Source of the DNA: Streptomyces luomodiensis
GTDB taxonomy: Bacteria > Actinomycetota > Actinomycetes > Streptomycetales > Streptomycetaceae
Assembly: GCF_031679605.1 (NCBI RefSeq)
Contig: NZ_CP117522.1
Location: 8,804,001 to 8,868,000 of the forward strand
Length of the DNA: 64,000 nucleotides
Direction: 5' to 3'
This document shows, one piece after another, positions 52,422-60,385 of this stretch (positions are counted from its first letter, which is position 1; every line of letters begins with the position of its first letter). The notes under the pieces are model-generated. The model saw nothing but the letters and a program-made list of their open reading frames with translations. It was not told where the DNA came from and did no database searches. The translations under genes and the position numbers were made by a program.

Positions 52422-52828
52422 ACCGCCAGCCGTTCGCCGACCAGGTCGCTCAGGGCGGTGGTGGTCAGCACCCGGCGCACATGGTCCTCCATCCCGCGCC
52501 ACACCCCGGGCAGCCCGGCCGCCGGGCCGTGGTAGCCGAGGTCGTCCAGCCGCTCGCCGCGCAGGGTCAGGAACGCGCCGTCCACGGCGAGCACGATGTC
52601 CGCGAGCGTCATCTCGGCGGGGTCGCGGGCGAGCCAGTAGCCACCCTCGCAGCCGCGCTGGCTGCGCACCAGACCGGCCTGGCGCAGATCGCGGAAGACC
52701 GCCTTGAGGAACCGGAAGGGGATGTCCTGGGAGGTCGCTATCGCCTCGCAGGTGAGCGGTCTGCTCGCGTCCGCGGCCAGCTCCGCCAGCGCCCGGACCG
52801 CGTAGTCCGCCTTCGCCGAGATCTGCAT
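52418..52828 (-). CDS. Rrf2-family transcriptional regulator without the Fe-S cysteine cluster
   Basis: 136 aa from the ATG at 52828. The Rrf2 winged helix is clear: MQISAKADYAVRALAELA, IATSQDIPFRFLKAVFRDLRQAGLV, RSQRGCEGGYWLARDPAEMTLADIV. Only C27 and C60 are present; the three-cysteine cluster used by IscR and NsrR near residues 90-110 is absent. Cluster-less members include CymR, the cysteine-metabolism repressor. The start follows CATAAT (-10-like) closely, so the mRNA may be leaderless. It probably controls its own operon, the transporter and perhaps the divergent cupin gene. Confidence 0.85.
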   Translation of the reverse strand: MQISAKADYAVRALAELAADASRPLTCEAIATSQDIPFRFLKAVFRDLRQAGLVRSQRGCEGGYWLARDPAEMTLADIVLAVDGAFLTLRGERLDDLGYHGPAAGLPGVWRGMEDHVRRVLTTTALSDLVGERLAV

Positions 52829-52874
52829 ACGGTCATTATGCAGCCTGGATCGGCCGTGTTGTGCCTGGTGAGCG

Positions 52875-52916
52875 AAAGGACACCTGTTGACATCCATTGC
52901 CGGGACTTTCTACGGT
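52875..52916. promoter_or_regulatory. Cupin promoter and shared Rrf2-type motif
   Basis: Plus strand: -35 TTGACA (52887-52892), 18-bp spacer, -10 TACGGT (52911-52916), and ATG at 52924, implying a leaderless or near-leaderless mRNA. On the minus strand CAACAGGTGTCCTTT (52889-52875) matches CAAAAGGTGTCCATT upstream of the leader peptide in 13 of 15 positions. The motif overlaps the -35, so repression of the cupin gene is plausible. Confidence 0.65.
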
Positions 52917-52923
52917 CGATGCC

Positions 52924-53466
52924 ATGACGACGCCCGGCGGCCACCCCGCGCAGCAGCACGACGCGTTCCATCCGCATCTGAGGGACACCGCCCCCGACGG
53001 CCCCCTGCGGACGCGTCTGCACCACATCCGTACCGAGGACGTCGACCCCGGCACCGCCCAGACCGAGGGCATGCGGCGGTTCGCCGCGATCAGCGGTCAG
53101 TCGGTGGGGTCCGAGCGGCTCTGGATGGGCCAGACCCATGTGGCGCCGGACACCGCCTCCGCCAACCACCACCACGGCGCGTCCGAGACGGCCATCTTCG
53201 TGGTGCGGGGTCACCCCGAGTTCGTCTTCGCCGAGGAACGGGACGGACAGGTGGAGGAGATCCGGCTGCGCACCCGGCCGGGGGACTACATCTTCGTGCC
53301 GCCGTATGTGCCGCACCGGGAGGAGAACCCGGACCCCGACGACGAGGCGGTGGTGGTCATCGCCCGCAGCACCCAGGAGGCCATCGTGGTCAACCTGCCG
53401 GAGCTGTACGTGCTGGAGCACGGGGAACAGGGGGAGCGGGGAGAGCGGCGGGAGCGGGGGGAGTAA
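52924..53466 (+). CDS. Cupin-domain protein
   Basis: 180 aa. A single cupin barrel (about 50-150): the first motif THVAPDTASANHHHGASETAIFVVRG contains the metal-binding histidines and glutamate, and the second is RPGDYIFVPPYVPHREEN with a histidine. The C-terminal tail is a short Glu/Arg/Gly repeat (GEQGERGERRERGE). Cupins of this type may be dioxygenases or small-molecule binders; adjacency to Rrf2 and the sulfur locus raises the possibility of a thiol dioxygenase-like role, but sequence does not prove it. Confidence 0.75.
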   Translation: MTTPGGHPAQQHDAFHPHLRDTAPDGPLRTRLHHIRTEDVDPGTAQTEGMRRFAAISGQSVGSERLWMGQTHVAPDTASANHHHGASETAIFVVRGHPEFVFAEERDGQVEEIRLRTRPGDYIFVPPYVPHREENPDPDDEAVVVIARSTQEAIVVNLPELYVLEHGEQGERGERRERGE

Positions 53467-53560
53467 CCGACCGGGCCGGCCATGCATTCGGCCGCCGCTC
53501 GCGGGTAATCGCCTGTGCTGTGTCCCCTCCACGAACCCCACCGAGGAAAGGAGCGGCATC

Positions 53561-53797
53561 ATGAGCGACGACCGGCGGCCGGAAGAGGGCGAGGAGCGCG
53601 GCGGGATCCCCCGGGACCTCCCCGACCAGCAGGCGCAGGACGGGCCCGACCACCTGGACGTGGCGGGCGCCGGCCAGGAGCCCGAGGAGACGGACGACGT
53701 CCCCGAGACGGACGAGTCCGGCACGGGGCGGCGGGGGAAGCCGCAGACCGGAAGCGTCCACCCCGAGCAGCCCGTCCCGGACGAGCCCTCGGGGTGA
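53561..53797 (+). CDS. Small acidic hydrophilic protein
   Basis: 78 aa with AAAGGAG upstream of the ATG. Composition is dominated by Asp, Glu, Gly, Pro and Gln (RPEEGEERGG, EPEETDDVPETDESG), with no hydrophobic core and probably disordered. I do not recognise a family. It stands alone between the cupin gene and the convergent XRE-cupin regulator. G/C-third codon use and a good ribosome site support a real gene. Confidence 0.55.
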   Translation: MSDDRRPEEGEERGGIPRDLPDQQAQDGPDHLDVAGAGQEPEETDDVPETDESGTGRRGKPQTGSVHPEQPVPDEPSG

Positions 53798-53831
53798 GCG
53801 CCCCGGGGCGGAACGGGGAAACGGACGCGGC

Positions 53832-54428
53832 TCAGCCACCGGCGGGGCGGGCGCGGACATGGATGCGCTCACCCTGCGCCCCGAAGAGGGAGAGGAACTC
53901 CACCGGCTGATCCCCGGCGTTGGCGAAGCCATGGGGGGTGCGGGTGTCGAATTCGGCGGCCTCCCCGGCCGTGAGCACCAGGTCGTGTTCGCCCAGCGCC
54001 AGCCGCAGCCGCCCGGAGAGCACATAGAGCCACTCATAGCCCTCGTGCACCCGCTGCTCGAGCGGTGCGTCGCGCTCGCCCGGCGGCCGGGGCGGCATGA
54101 TCTGCTTGTAGGCGTGCAGCCCGCCCAGATAGCGGGTCAGCGGAACGAACGTGTGGCCGTACCGGGTGAACGGCCGCGCGTGGATACGCGGATCCCCGGT
54201 GGCCGGCGCCCCCACCAGCTCGTCCAGCTGCACCCCGTACGCCTTGGCCAGCGGCAGCAGCAGCTCCAGCGTCGGTTTGCGCTGCCCCGACTCCAGCCGG
54301 GACAGCGTGCTCAGCGAGATCCCGGTCGTCTCGCTCAGCTGGGCCAGGGTGGTGCCACGGGTGCGCCGCAACGCCCGCAGCCGGGGCCCTACGGCGGTCA
54401 GCACCTCCGTGAGATCTTCATCAGCCAT
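53832..54428 (-). CDS. XRE-family regulator with C-terminal cupin
   Basis: 198 aa from the ATG at 54428; a TTG at 54464 is rejected because it forms the -35 element. The N-terminal helix-turn-helix (about 8-62) reads LRALRRTRGTTLAQLSETTGISLSTLSRLESGQRKP, and the C-terminal cupin (about 115-190) contains the patterns HEGYEWLYVLSGRLRLALGE and TPHGFANAG. This architecture is common in regulators of amine, amino-acid or small-molecule pathways, with the cupin as sensor. Target and ligand are unknown. Confidence 0.85.
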   Translation of the reverse strand: MADEDLTEVLTAVGPRLRALRRTRGTTLAQLSETTGISLSTLSRLESGQRKPTLELLLPLAKAYGVQLDELVGAPATGDPRIHARPFTRYGHTFVPLTRYLGGLHAYKQIMPPRPPGERDAPLEQRVHEGYEWLYVLSGRLRLALGEHDLVLTAGEAAEFDTRTPHGFANAGDQPVEFLSLFGAQGERIHVRARPAGG

Positions 54429-54434
54429 ACCCTC

Positions 54435-54464
54435 ATTTGCCACCTCGGCAAAGCGCTGTGTCAA
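54435..54464 (-). promoter_or_regulatory. Promoter of the XRE-cupin regulator
   Basis: Minus strand TTGACA (54464-54459), 18-bp spacer, GCAAAT (54440-54435), then the ATG at 54428, giving an almost leaderless transcript. Confidence 0.55.
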
Positions 54465-54494
54465 GTGGCGGCTGCCATGCGCACTCTCCCGCCG

Positions 54495-55577
54495 TCATGA
54501 ACCGGTGCGCCGGAACACCCAGTCCATGCGTGGCTCCAGCACGGGCCGCAGGACCCGGCGCACCGGCTGGGTGCACAGCGCGCTGATCATGAGCACCGCG
54601 GCCGCGGTGACGGCGAGCTCCCCGAGCGGGGTGTGCAGCCACGGATGGTCGTACCAGTCCCAGAACCGGGACGACTTGATGATGAAGCCGTGCAGCAGAT
54701 AGCCGTACAGCGTCCCGGAGCCGAGCGCGGTGAACCAGGTCCGGCGCCCCGGCACCCAGGCCAGGAAGCAGGCGGTCAGCACCAGCGCCAGAGCGAAGAG
54801 GACGGGTGTGGTGAGCAGACCGGCCCACGGCGGCACGCCGTCCAGCCTCGCCACGCTCGTGCGGTGGTAGAACCACTCCGCGTCCAGCCAGGGCGCCACC
54901 TTGTACGCCGTGCCCAGGGCGAGGATTCCGACCGGAAGGGCGATCAGCCGGGCCCGCCGGTTCCGCAGCCGGGTGAAGTGGTCCGGCCGCAGGGTGAGCC
55001 CGAGCACGAAGAACGGCAGGAACGCCAGCACCCGCTGGAGGCCCAGATCCCCGCCGCTGTCCGGCGAGGCCGAGGCCAGCGCCGCCACCGCCAGCGCCAC
55101 CGGCACCGGATGGCGCAGCGCGAGCCACAGCGGGGTGGTGATCCGCCAGATGAACAGCGCGGCCAGGAACCACATCACGTACCAGGGGTCGAGCAGGCTG
55201 ATCGGATAGCCCGGATCGTCCTGTGCCCAGCGGTAGAACAGGGTGTACGCGACCTCGAACACCACATACGGCACCACGACCCCGGTGAACAGCCGTTTCA
55301 CCCGCCCCGGGGACATGTCGAAACTCCGCGAGAAGTAGCCCGATATGAGGGCGAACGCGGGCATGTGGAACGCGTACACCAGCAGATAGACCGCGGTGGC
55401 GGCCCGGCTGCCGTAGGTGAGCGGCTCCCATGCGTGGCCACAGGCCACCAGCACGATGGTCAGGTACTTCGCGTTGTCGAAGTACGGGTCGCGCGTGCGG
55501 CCTTTCGGCGCGGCGCCGTCCCGCGGCCGGGGTACGGCCGGGGGCGTGGTCACACCGGTGGGGCTCTCCTGCTGCAC
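54495..55577 (-). CDS. Acyltransferase-3 family membrane protein
   Basis: 360 aa from the GTG at 55577 with CAGGAG upstream; longer frames lack support. About ten membrane helices. The family start is DPYFDNAKYLTIVLVACGHAWEPL, including the conserved histidine at the end of the first helix, followed by FHMPAFALISGYFSRSF and the PWYVMWFLAALFIWR segment. Resembles fucose-4-O-acetylase/OafA-like proteins that transfer acyl groups from the cytoplasm to exported carbohydrates. The acceptor is unknown. It is downstream of the dhaKL operon on the same strand, 259 bp away. Confidence 0.85.
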   Translation of the reverse strand: MQQESPTGVTTPPAVPRPRDGAAPKGRTRDPYFDNAKYLTIVLVACGHAWEPLTYGSRAATAVYLLVYAFHMPAFALISGYFSRSFDMSPGRVKRLFTGVVVPYVVFEVAYTLFYRWAQDDPGYPISLLDPWYVMWFLAALFIWRITTPLWLALRHPVPVALAVAALASASPDSGGDLGLQRVLAFLPFFVLGLTLRPDHFTRLRNRRARLIALPVGILALGTAYKVAPWLDAEWFYHRTSVARLDGVPPWAGLLTTPVLFALALVLTACFLAWVPGRRTWFTALGSGTLYGYLLHGFIIKSSRFWDWYDHPWLHTPLGELAVTAAAVLMISALCTQPVRRVLRPVLEPRMDWVFRRTGS

Positions 55578-55760
55578 AGATTCTCCTGAACACCTTTGAT
55601 CGAGCCGACAGTCGAATCCTGGTCGCCTGCCCGGTTCGGCCGTGGCCATGCGGTCCTGGATTCGGAACCCCGTACGATACGTGCGCTCCGGCCGTGACAC
55701 GCACCGGCTGACGGTACTCGCGGGGATTCCCTGGTGATCTCGGCCTCGGCTTCCTCCCGC

Positions 55761-55822
55761 AGGGCACGGGGATCACGGCCAGGGCATGGGGAATCACGGC
55801 CAGGGCATGGGGAATCACGGCA
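55761..55822. repeat. Three tandem 20/21-bp repeats after dhaL
   Basis: Units begin at 55761 (20 bp), 55781 and 55802 (21 bp each): AGGGCAYGGGGAATCACGGC. A decayed fourth unit runs towards the dhaL stop at 55837. The remainder of 55578-55836 holds no gene I can support. Confidence 0.8.
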
Positions 55823-55836
55823 CGGGAAGCGGTCAA

Positions 55837-56529
55837 TCACGACACGGGAAGCCGGCTCAGCGAGGTCAGCTCGGCGTGCGCGGAGGCGAACAGCAGGGCG
55901 ACGGCCAGGGCACCCGGGTCCGGGACGCCACGGGCGTGGTCACCGGTGTAGCTGGCGCGCCCGCGGCGGGCGCGCAGATCGGTCGTGGCGCGGGCCCCCC
56001 GATGCGCGGCGACCGCGGCCACGTGGAGCGCGTGCGCGGGGTCGGCGGTGGGTGCGCAGGAGGCGAGTGCCCGTGCGGCGGGGACGAGGGCGTCCACCAT
56101 CGTCTTGTCGCCCACCTCGGCCTCGCCGACCCGCTGGATCGCGGCCGCCCCCGCGGCGGTGCCCAGGGCCAGCGCGGCGGTCCCGGGCGGGTCGGCGGCC
56201 ATCCCCAGCGCGTCGGCGAGTTCCTGGAAGAGCAGCCCGAACAGGGGACCGCTGGTGCCGCCGACGTCGTCCAGGAAGACCCGCGCGGCGGCGTCGAGCG
56301 GCACGTCCGGGCCCCTTCGGCCATTCCCCGTGCTGGCCACCAGTGCCTCCAGCGCACGGCGGACACCGTCCATCCCGGTGACCAGGTTGGCGCCGAAGTC
56401 CCCGTCGCCCGCCTTCTGGTCGAGCGCGGTGAGCTCGGGTTCCACGGAGCGTACGGTGGCGGCGAACCGGGTCAGCCAGTCCAGGACGGCGGCGTGGGAG
56501 AGGCCCTTCGGGCCGGGCTGGTCGGACAT
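55837..56529 (-). CDS. dhaL: Dihydroxyacetone kinase subunit DhaL
   Basis: 230 aa with GAGGAG upstream. The nucleotide-binding helical barrel has the Mg-coordinating aspartates in ALDQKAGDGDFGANLVTGM, GGTSGPLFGLLFQ, and the C-terminal GVPDPGA with the preceding RASYTGDHARG region. DhaL holds ADP that is rephosphorylated by DhaM in PTS-dependent systems and transfers phosphate to dihydroxyacetone bound in DhaK. It follows dhaK by 50 bp. No dhaM is present in the cluster. Confidence 0.92.
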   Translation of the reverse strand: MSDQPGPKGLSHAAVLDWLTRFAATVRSVEPELTALDQKAGDGDFGANLVTGMDGVRRALEALVASTGNGRRGPDVPLDAAARVFLDDVGGTSGPLFGLLFQELADALGMAADPPGTAALALGTAAGAAAIQRVGEAEVGDKTMVDALVPAARALASCAPTADPAHALHVAAVAAHRGARATTDLRARRGRASYTGDHARGVPDPGALAVALLFASAHAELTSLSRLPVS

Positions 56530-56579
56530 GGGCGGGCAACTCCTCGGGACGGTGGGGCGGGGTCAGGGGGTCAGCGGGG

Positions 56580-57578
56580 TCACAGGGGCCAGGCGGGGGT
56601 GCGGGCGGGGGCGTCCCACAGCCGCAGCGCCTCCGCGTCGGTGGCGAACAGGGTCAGCGAGAAGCCCCGCATGTCCAGGGCGCTGACGAAGGTGCCGGTC
56701 AGGGAGCGGTCGAGGCCGACACCCCGGTCGTCGAGGGCCTTGGCGACGGCGTGCCGGATGCCGTACAGCTCGAGTGAGGTGATCGAGCCCAGCCCGTTGA
56801 CCAGGGCGAGCACCCGTGTCCCGGCGGTGTCGGGGAGCGCCGCCAGCAGCTGGTCCGTCATGGTCTCGACCAGCTTGCCGAGCGGTGCGTGCGGGGTGGT
56901 CCCCTCGGCGCGTTCGCCGTGGATGCCGACCCCGAACTCCAGGACGTTGTCGGGGAGGGCGAAGGCCGGCGCCCCGGAGGCGGGCGTGGTGTGGGCGGCC
57001 GAGGCGACGGCCAGGCTGCGGGAGCGCCGGGTCACCTCGGTGCCGAGGGCGGCCAGGTCCTCCAGGCCGCGTCCCTCGTCGGCGGCGGCGCCGAGGATCT
57101 TCTCCACGATCAGGGTGGCGCCGGTGCCGCGCCGGCCGACCGCGATGTCGTCGGAGTCGGTGGCGAGGTCGTCGTCGATGAGGACGCGGGCGCAGTGGAT
57201 GCCCTCGTGGGCGAGGCGTTCGGCGGCGATGCCGAAGTTGATGCGGTCCCCGGTGTAGTTCTTGACGATGTGCAGCACCCCGTCGGGCCCGGCGACGGCG
57301 CGGCTGGCCTCGAAGATCTGCCGGTTGTGGGGCGAGGCGAAGATCCGGCCGGGGCAGGCGGCGTCCAGCATCCCGGTGCCGAGGAAACCGGAGTGCAGGG
57401 GTTCATGGCCGGAGCCACCTCCCGAGACCAGCCCGACGCGGCGGGTGGGCGCGGTGTGGCGGGTGCGGAAGTACCCGTGGTCGGGGTGGTAGGCGACGAG
57501 ATCGGCATGGGCGGCGGCGAAGCCCGCGAGCGCGTCGGGAACGAGAGACTCGGGCGAGTCGCGGAAGTACTGGGGCAT
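56580..57578 (-). CDS. dhaK: Dihydroxyacetone kinase subunit DhaK
   Basis: 332 aa with GGGAG upstream of the ATG. The substrate-binding subunit is identified by VGLVSGGGSGHEPLHSGFLGTGM, ASPHNRQIFEA, VLHIVKNYTGDRINFG and the covalent dihydroxyacetone-binding histidine H220 in LEFGVGIHGERA. Works with DhaL in phosphorylating dihydroxyacetone to DHAP in the cytoplasm. First gene of the dhaKL unit. Confidence 0.93.
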   Translation of the reverse strand: MPQYFRDSPESLVPDALAGFAAAHADLVAYHPDHGYFRTRHTAPTRRVGLVSGGGSGHEPLHSGFLGTGMLDAACPGRIFASPHNRQIFEASRAVAGPDGVLHIVKNYTGDRINFGIAAERLAHEGIHCARVLIDDDLATDSDDIAVGRRGTGATLIVEKILGAAADEGRGLEDLAALGTEVTRRSRSLAVASAAHTTPASGAPAFALPDNVLEFGVGIHGERAEGTTPHAPLGKLVETMTDQLLAALPDTAGTRVLALVNGLGSITSLELYGIRHAVAKALDDRGVGLDRSLTGTFVSALDMRGFSLTLFATDAEALRLWDAPARTPAWPL

Positions 57579-58067
57579 GATCTCAGCTCCCTGGGCGAGT
57601 GGGGCGGACGGGGTGGACTCGGCGGTCGAGCGCCGTCTCGGCGGTACGAGGGCTCAGGGACAGATCGTCGCCGCGACGCGGCGGCAGGGTGCTCAGGCTG
57701 GACAGCAGCGCGACCCCAACGGGCTACCCGCATACGCCGGTCGTGTGGGATCGGCGGACGTCCGGCACCCCCACAAAGCGCCCCCATGTCCCTCGGCGAC
57801 GTCGAGCGCCACCCCTCGTGCTCTTCGGCCCCGATCCGGTCCACCCTCTGGACCGGCTGAGCGGCGGCTCGGCGGGCCGCGCATCCGGGCCGAGCGCGAG
57901 GACCGCGACGCCCGCCTCGGCGGCCCGCCCGCGCGCAACGCCTGCAGCCGCGCCTTTTCGCCGACCCGATCGCCGGTGTGACCTAAAGGCGGAGCGCGGG
58001 GCGGTGAGCGGGCGGGGGCGGGGTACCCGGCGCACGGGTCCCATCCACGCGAGACCGGGGAGCCAGG
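57579..58067. other. 489-bp intergenic region without a supported gene
   Basis: Lies between divergent dhaK and SDR genes. Open frames on both strands are Arg/Pro-rich and resemble shadow translations. One clear feature is a perfect hairpin at 57836-57856 (CCGGTCCA, 5-nt loop, TGGACCGG). Promoters for both neighbours must be here, but I cannot place them with confidence. Confidence 0.6.
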
Positions 58068-58874
58068 GTGACGGACACGAACACCGGGAACGGCCGGTAC
58101 GACGGGAACGGCGGCCCTGCCGGCGGCCCGCTGGCGGGCTGCGCGGCGCTGGTGACCGGCGCCTCCAGCGGCATCGGCGCGGCCACCGCCGTGGCGCTGG
58201 CCCGGCAGGGCGCGGATCTCGCCGTGGTCGCCCGCCGCACCGAACGGCTGGAGGGCCTGGCCGCCACCGTCCGCGCGGAGGGCCGCTCGTGCGCCGTCCT
58301 CACCGCCGATCTGCGGAACGCGGAGCAGGCCCGCCAGTGCGTCGAGGACGCCGTGGAGCGGTGCGGACGGCTCGATGTGCTGGTGAACAACGCCGGCTAC
58401 GCGACGACCGGCGCCGTCGAGGAGAGCGACCCCGACGGCTGGCGGCGGATGATCGACCTCAACGTGGAGGCGGTACTACAGACCTCACGGCAGGCGCTGC
58501 CGCATCTGCTGCGGGCGGCGTCCGACGGCCCGCGCGGGGTGGCGGACCTGGTGAACGTCAGCTCGACGGCCGGCCGGGTGCCACGCGGCAACAACAGCGT
58601 CTACTCGGCCACCAAACACGCCGTGGGCGCCTTCAGCGAGGCCATGCGCCAGGAGGTGACCGCCCGCGGCGTCCGGGTGGGACTGGTCGAGCCGGGCATG
58701 ACCGCCACCGAGCTGACCACCGCCGACTGGGCCTCCGCCGTCGCCCGCGGTATGCCGCGGGAGTCCTGGCTGCGCCCCGAGGACATCGCGCGCTCGATCA
58801 CCTTCATGGTGACCCAGCCCCCGCACGCCGCGGTCAACGAGATCCTGGTGCGCCCCACCGCCCAGGAGCACTGA
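58068..58874 (+). CDS. Short-chain dehydrogenase/reductase
   Basis: 268 aa from a GTG (GGGGAG upstream). Classical SDR: cofactor motif TGASSGIGAAT, NNAGYATTG, catalytic Ser in VNVSSTAGRVP and the YxxxK pair in YSATKHAVG. The basic pair after strand 2 (ARRTERLEG) suggests NADPH. Substrate unknown. It is monocistronic by position and followed by 25-bp repeats. Confidence 0.88.
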   Translation: MTDTNTGNGRYDGNGGPAGGPLAGCAALVTGASSGIGAATAVALARQGADLAVVARRTERLEGLAATVRAEGRSCAVLTADLRNAEQARQCVEDAVERCGRLDVLVNNAGYATTGAVEESDPDGWRRMIDLNVEAVLQTSRQALPHLLRAASDGPRGVADLVNVSSTAGRVPRGNNSVYSATKHAVGAFSEAMRQEVTARGVRVGLVEPGMTATELTTADWASAVARGMPRESWLRPEDIARSITFMVTQPPHAAVNEILVRPTAQEH

Positions 58875-58889
58875 CCCGCCGCACCCCCG

Positions 58890-58989
58890 CCACGGCCCGA
58901 CCGCACCCGCCTCGCCACGGCCCGACCGCACCCGCCTCGCCACGGCCCGACCGCACCCGTCCTGCCACGGCGCCACCGCACTCGTCACG
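58890..58989. repeat. Four tandem 25-bp repeats
   Basis: Units start at 58890, 58915, 58940 and 58965, each beginning CCACGGCCCGACCGCACC; the first two are identical, the third and fourth progressively diverged. They follow the SDR stop directly. Unit sequence differs from the 26-bp array at 43.7 kb. Confidence 0.85.
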
Positions 58990-59055
58990 CCGCGGCGCAC
59001 GCCGCACCCGGCGCGCGGACAAACGTGTCCCCTTCACGGAACTGTGCGCGAGGGA

Positions 59056-59071
59056 TTTACAACGTTGGAAA
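59056..59071. promoter_or_regulatory. LacI-type palindrome upstream of the secreted BNR-fold gene
   Basis: TTTACAACGTTGGAAA is a CG-centred dyad with a perfect CAACGTTG core, the form typical of LacI-family operators. It is in an AT-richer patch about 90 bp before the start at 59159. Confidence 0.5.
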
Positions 59072-59158
59072 TTATCTCTAGCGTTGCGCCTCGCACGGCC
59101 CGGGTCGCTCTTCTGTCACTACTCCTCCCCCTCCACCACTCCTTTCCAGGGAGCGTGC

Positions 59159-60328
59159 ATGACCACGCCGCACCGAAGACTCCTGCCTGCCCTGCTGACC
59201 CTCCTGGCCGTCCTGGGCTCGCTCCTGGCCGTCCAGGCACCCCCCGCCGCGGCCGCCTCCGGCACCGTCCTGCGGGACGGCACCGGCCTTTACCCCCGCG
59301 CTGTCAGGCTCCAGCACAACGGCGCCGCCAACGGCCGTATTCTCGCCTCGGTCGTCACCTTCCGGAACTCGGACGGGCTCGGCGCCATCTACGAGAGCAC
59401 CGACGACGGCGCCACCTTCCGCCAGGTGGGCGAGGTGGCCGACCCCGAGGCGGCGGGCGGACAGGGCGAATGCTGCGCCACCCTCTACGAACTGCCGCAG
59501 GCCGTCGGCTCCCTGCCCGCCGGGACCCTGCTGTGGTCCGCCTCCATCGGCCAGGACGAAACGAACCGCCGGATGGCCATCCGGGTCTTCCGCAGCAATG
59601 ACCAGGGGCGCACCTGGTCCTATCTGTCCACCGTGGCCACCTCCAACAGCACCAAGGGACTGTGGGAGCCGGAGTTCTCCATCGACTCCAGCGGACGCCT
59701 GGTGGTCCACTACTCGGACGAGACCGACCCCGCCCACAGCCAGAAGCTGGTCGCCGCCCGCAGCGCGAACGGGATCACCTGGGAGGGCTACCACAACACC
59801 GTGGCCAGCAACCTCGCCTCCGACCGGCCCGGCATGGCCATCGTGCGCAAGCTGCCCAGCGGCCAGTACTTCATGGTGTACGAGATCTGCGCCGCCCAGG
59901 GGCAGTACTCGTGCGTGGTCCACTACCGGACCTCGTGGGACGGCTGGAACTGGGGCGACCCCGCTCACCTCGGCTACCGTCCCGAAACCGCCGACGGCAA
60001 GTACTTCACCCATACGCCGAACCTCGCCTGGGCGCCCGAGGCGGGCAACTCCCAGGGCAAGCTGTTCCTCATCGGCCAGGTGCTGAAGAACGCCGACGGC
60101 AGCACCGCCACCGGCAGCGGCGCCACCGTGTGGACCAACAGCAACGGCGGCACCGGGACCTGGCGTTCGATCTCCGCCCCGGTGCGGGTGGACTCCAAGA
60201 CCGTCGACTACTGCCCCAACTACAGCTCGGCGCTGCTCCCGTCGGCGGACGGAACCCGCCTGCTGGAGATCGCCACCGACTACGTGGGCACCGTGTGCAA
60301 GCCCTTCTACGCCACCGGGCCGAGCTGA
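59159..60328 (+). CDS. Secreted sialidase-superfamily (BNR/Asp-box) protein
   Basis: 389 aa. A Sec signal peptide (LLPALLTLLAVLGSLLAVQ, cleavage after AAAA) precedes a six-bladed propeller with Asp boxes STDDGATF and SNDQGRTW and a further SWDGWNWG. The body has EPEFSIDSSGRLVVHYSDET and RPGMAIVRKLPSGQYFMVYEIC, resembling exo-acting glycosidases such as GH33/GH93-like enzymes. Cysteines (ECCATL, EICAAQGQYSC, DYCPNYS, TVCKPF) likely form disulfides. The chain ends right after the propeller, with no carbohydrate-binding ricin module. Specificity not determined. Likely LacI-regulated. Confidence 0.8.
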   Translation: MTTPHRRLLPALLTLLAVLGSLLAVQAPPAAAASGTVLRDGTGLYPRAVRLQHNGAANGRILASVVTFRNSDGLGAIYESTDDGATFRQVGEVADPEAAGGQGECCATLYELPQAVGSLPAGTLLWSASIGQDETNRRMAIRVFRSNDQGRTWSYLSTVATSNSTKGLWEPEFSIDSSGRLVVHYSDETDPAHSQKLVAARSANGITWEGYHNTVASNLASDRPGMAIVRKLPSGQYFMVYEICAAQGQYSCVVHYRTSWDGWNWGDPAHLGYRPETADGKYFTHTPNLAWAPEAGNSQGKLFLIGQVLKNADGSTATGSGATVWTNSNGGTGTWRSISAPVRVDSKTVDYCPNYSSALLPSADGTRLLEIATDYVGTVCKPFYATGPS

Positions 60329-60356
60329 CCCGGTGAACACCCCCCGATGGACGTGA

Positions 60357-60385
60357 TGAACACCCGCTGACCCGAGCGGTGTTCA
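60357..60385 (+). terminator. Hairpin after the BNR-fold gene
   Basis: TGAACACCCGC and GCGGTGTTCA pair with one bulge around an 8-nt loop, 28 bp after the stop. Another copy of GTGAACACC lies at 60333-60341. The rest of 60386-60803 (about 420 bp) is Arg/Pro-coding in all frames and holds no supported gene. Confidence 0.6.

Noticed and set aside
49479..55836. Long minus- and plus-strand frames opposite the ABC, DsbA and acyltransferase genes
   Set aside because: Arg/Pro/Gly-rich shadow translations with no domains, typical of high-GC DNA.
57577..58044. Remnant gene between dhaK and the SDR gene
   Set aside because: Frames on both strands lack a ribosome site, recognisable motif or consistent codon bias.
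57599..59158. Long in-frame extension of the secreted BNR-fold protein through the SDR gene
   Set aside because: The signal peptide at 59159 defines the start; the upstream part is a shadow frame of the SDR gene and intergenic DNA.
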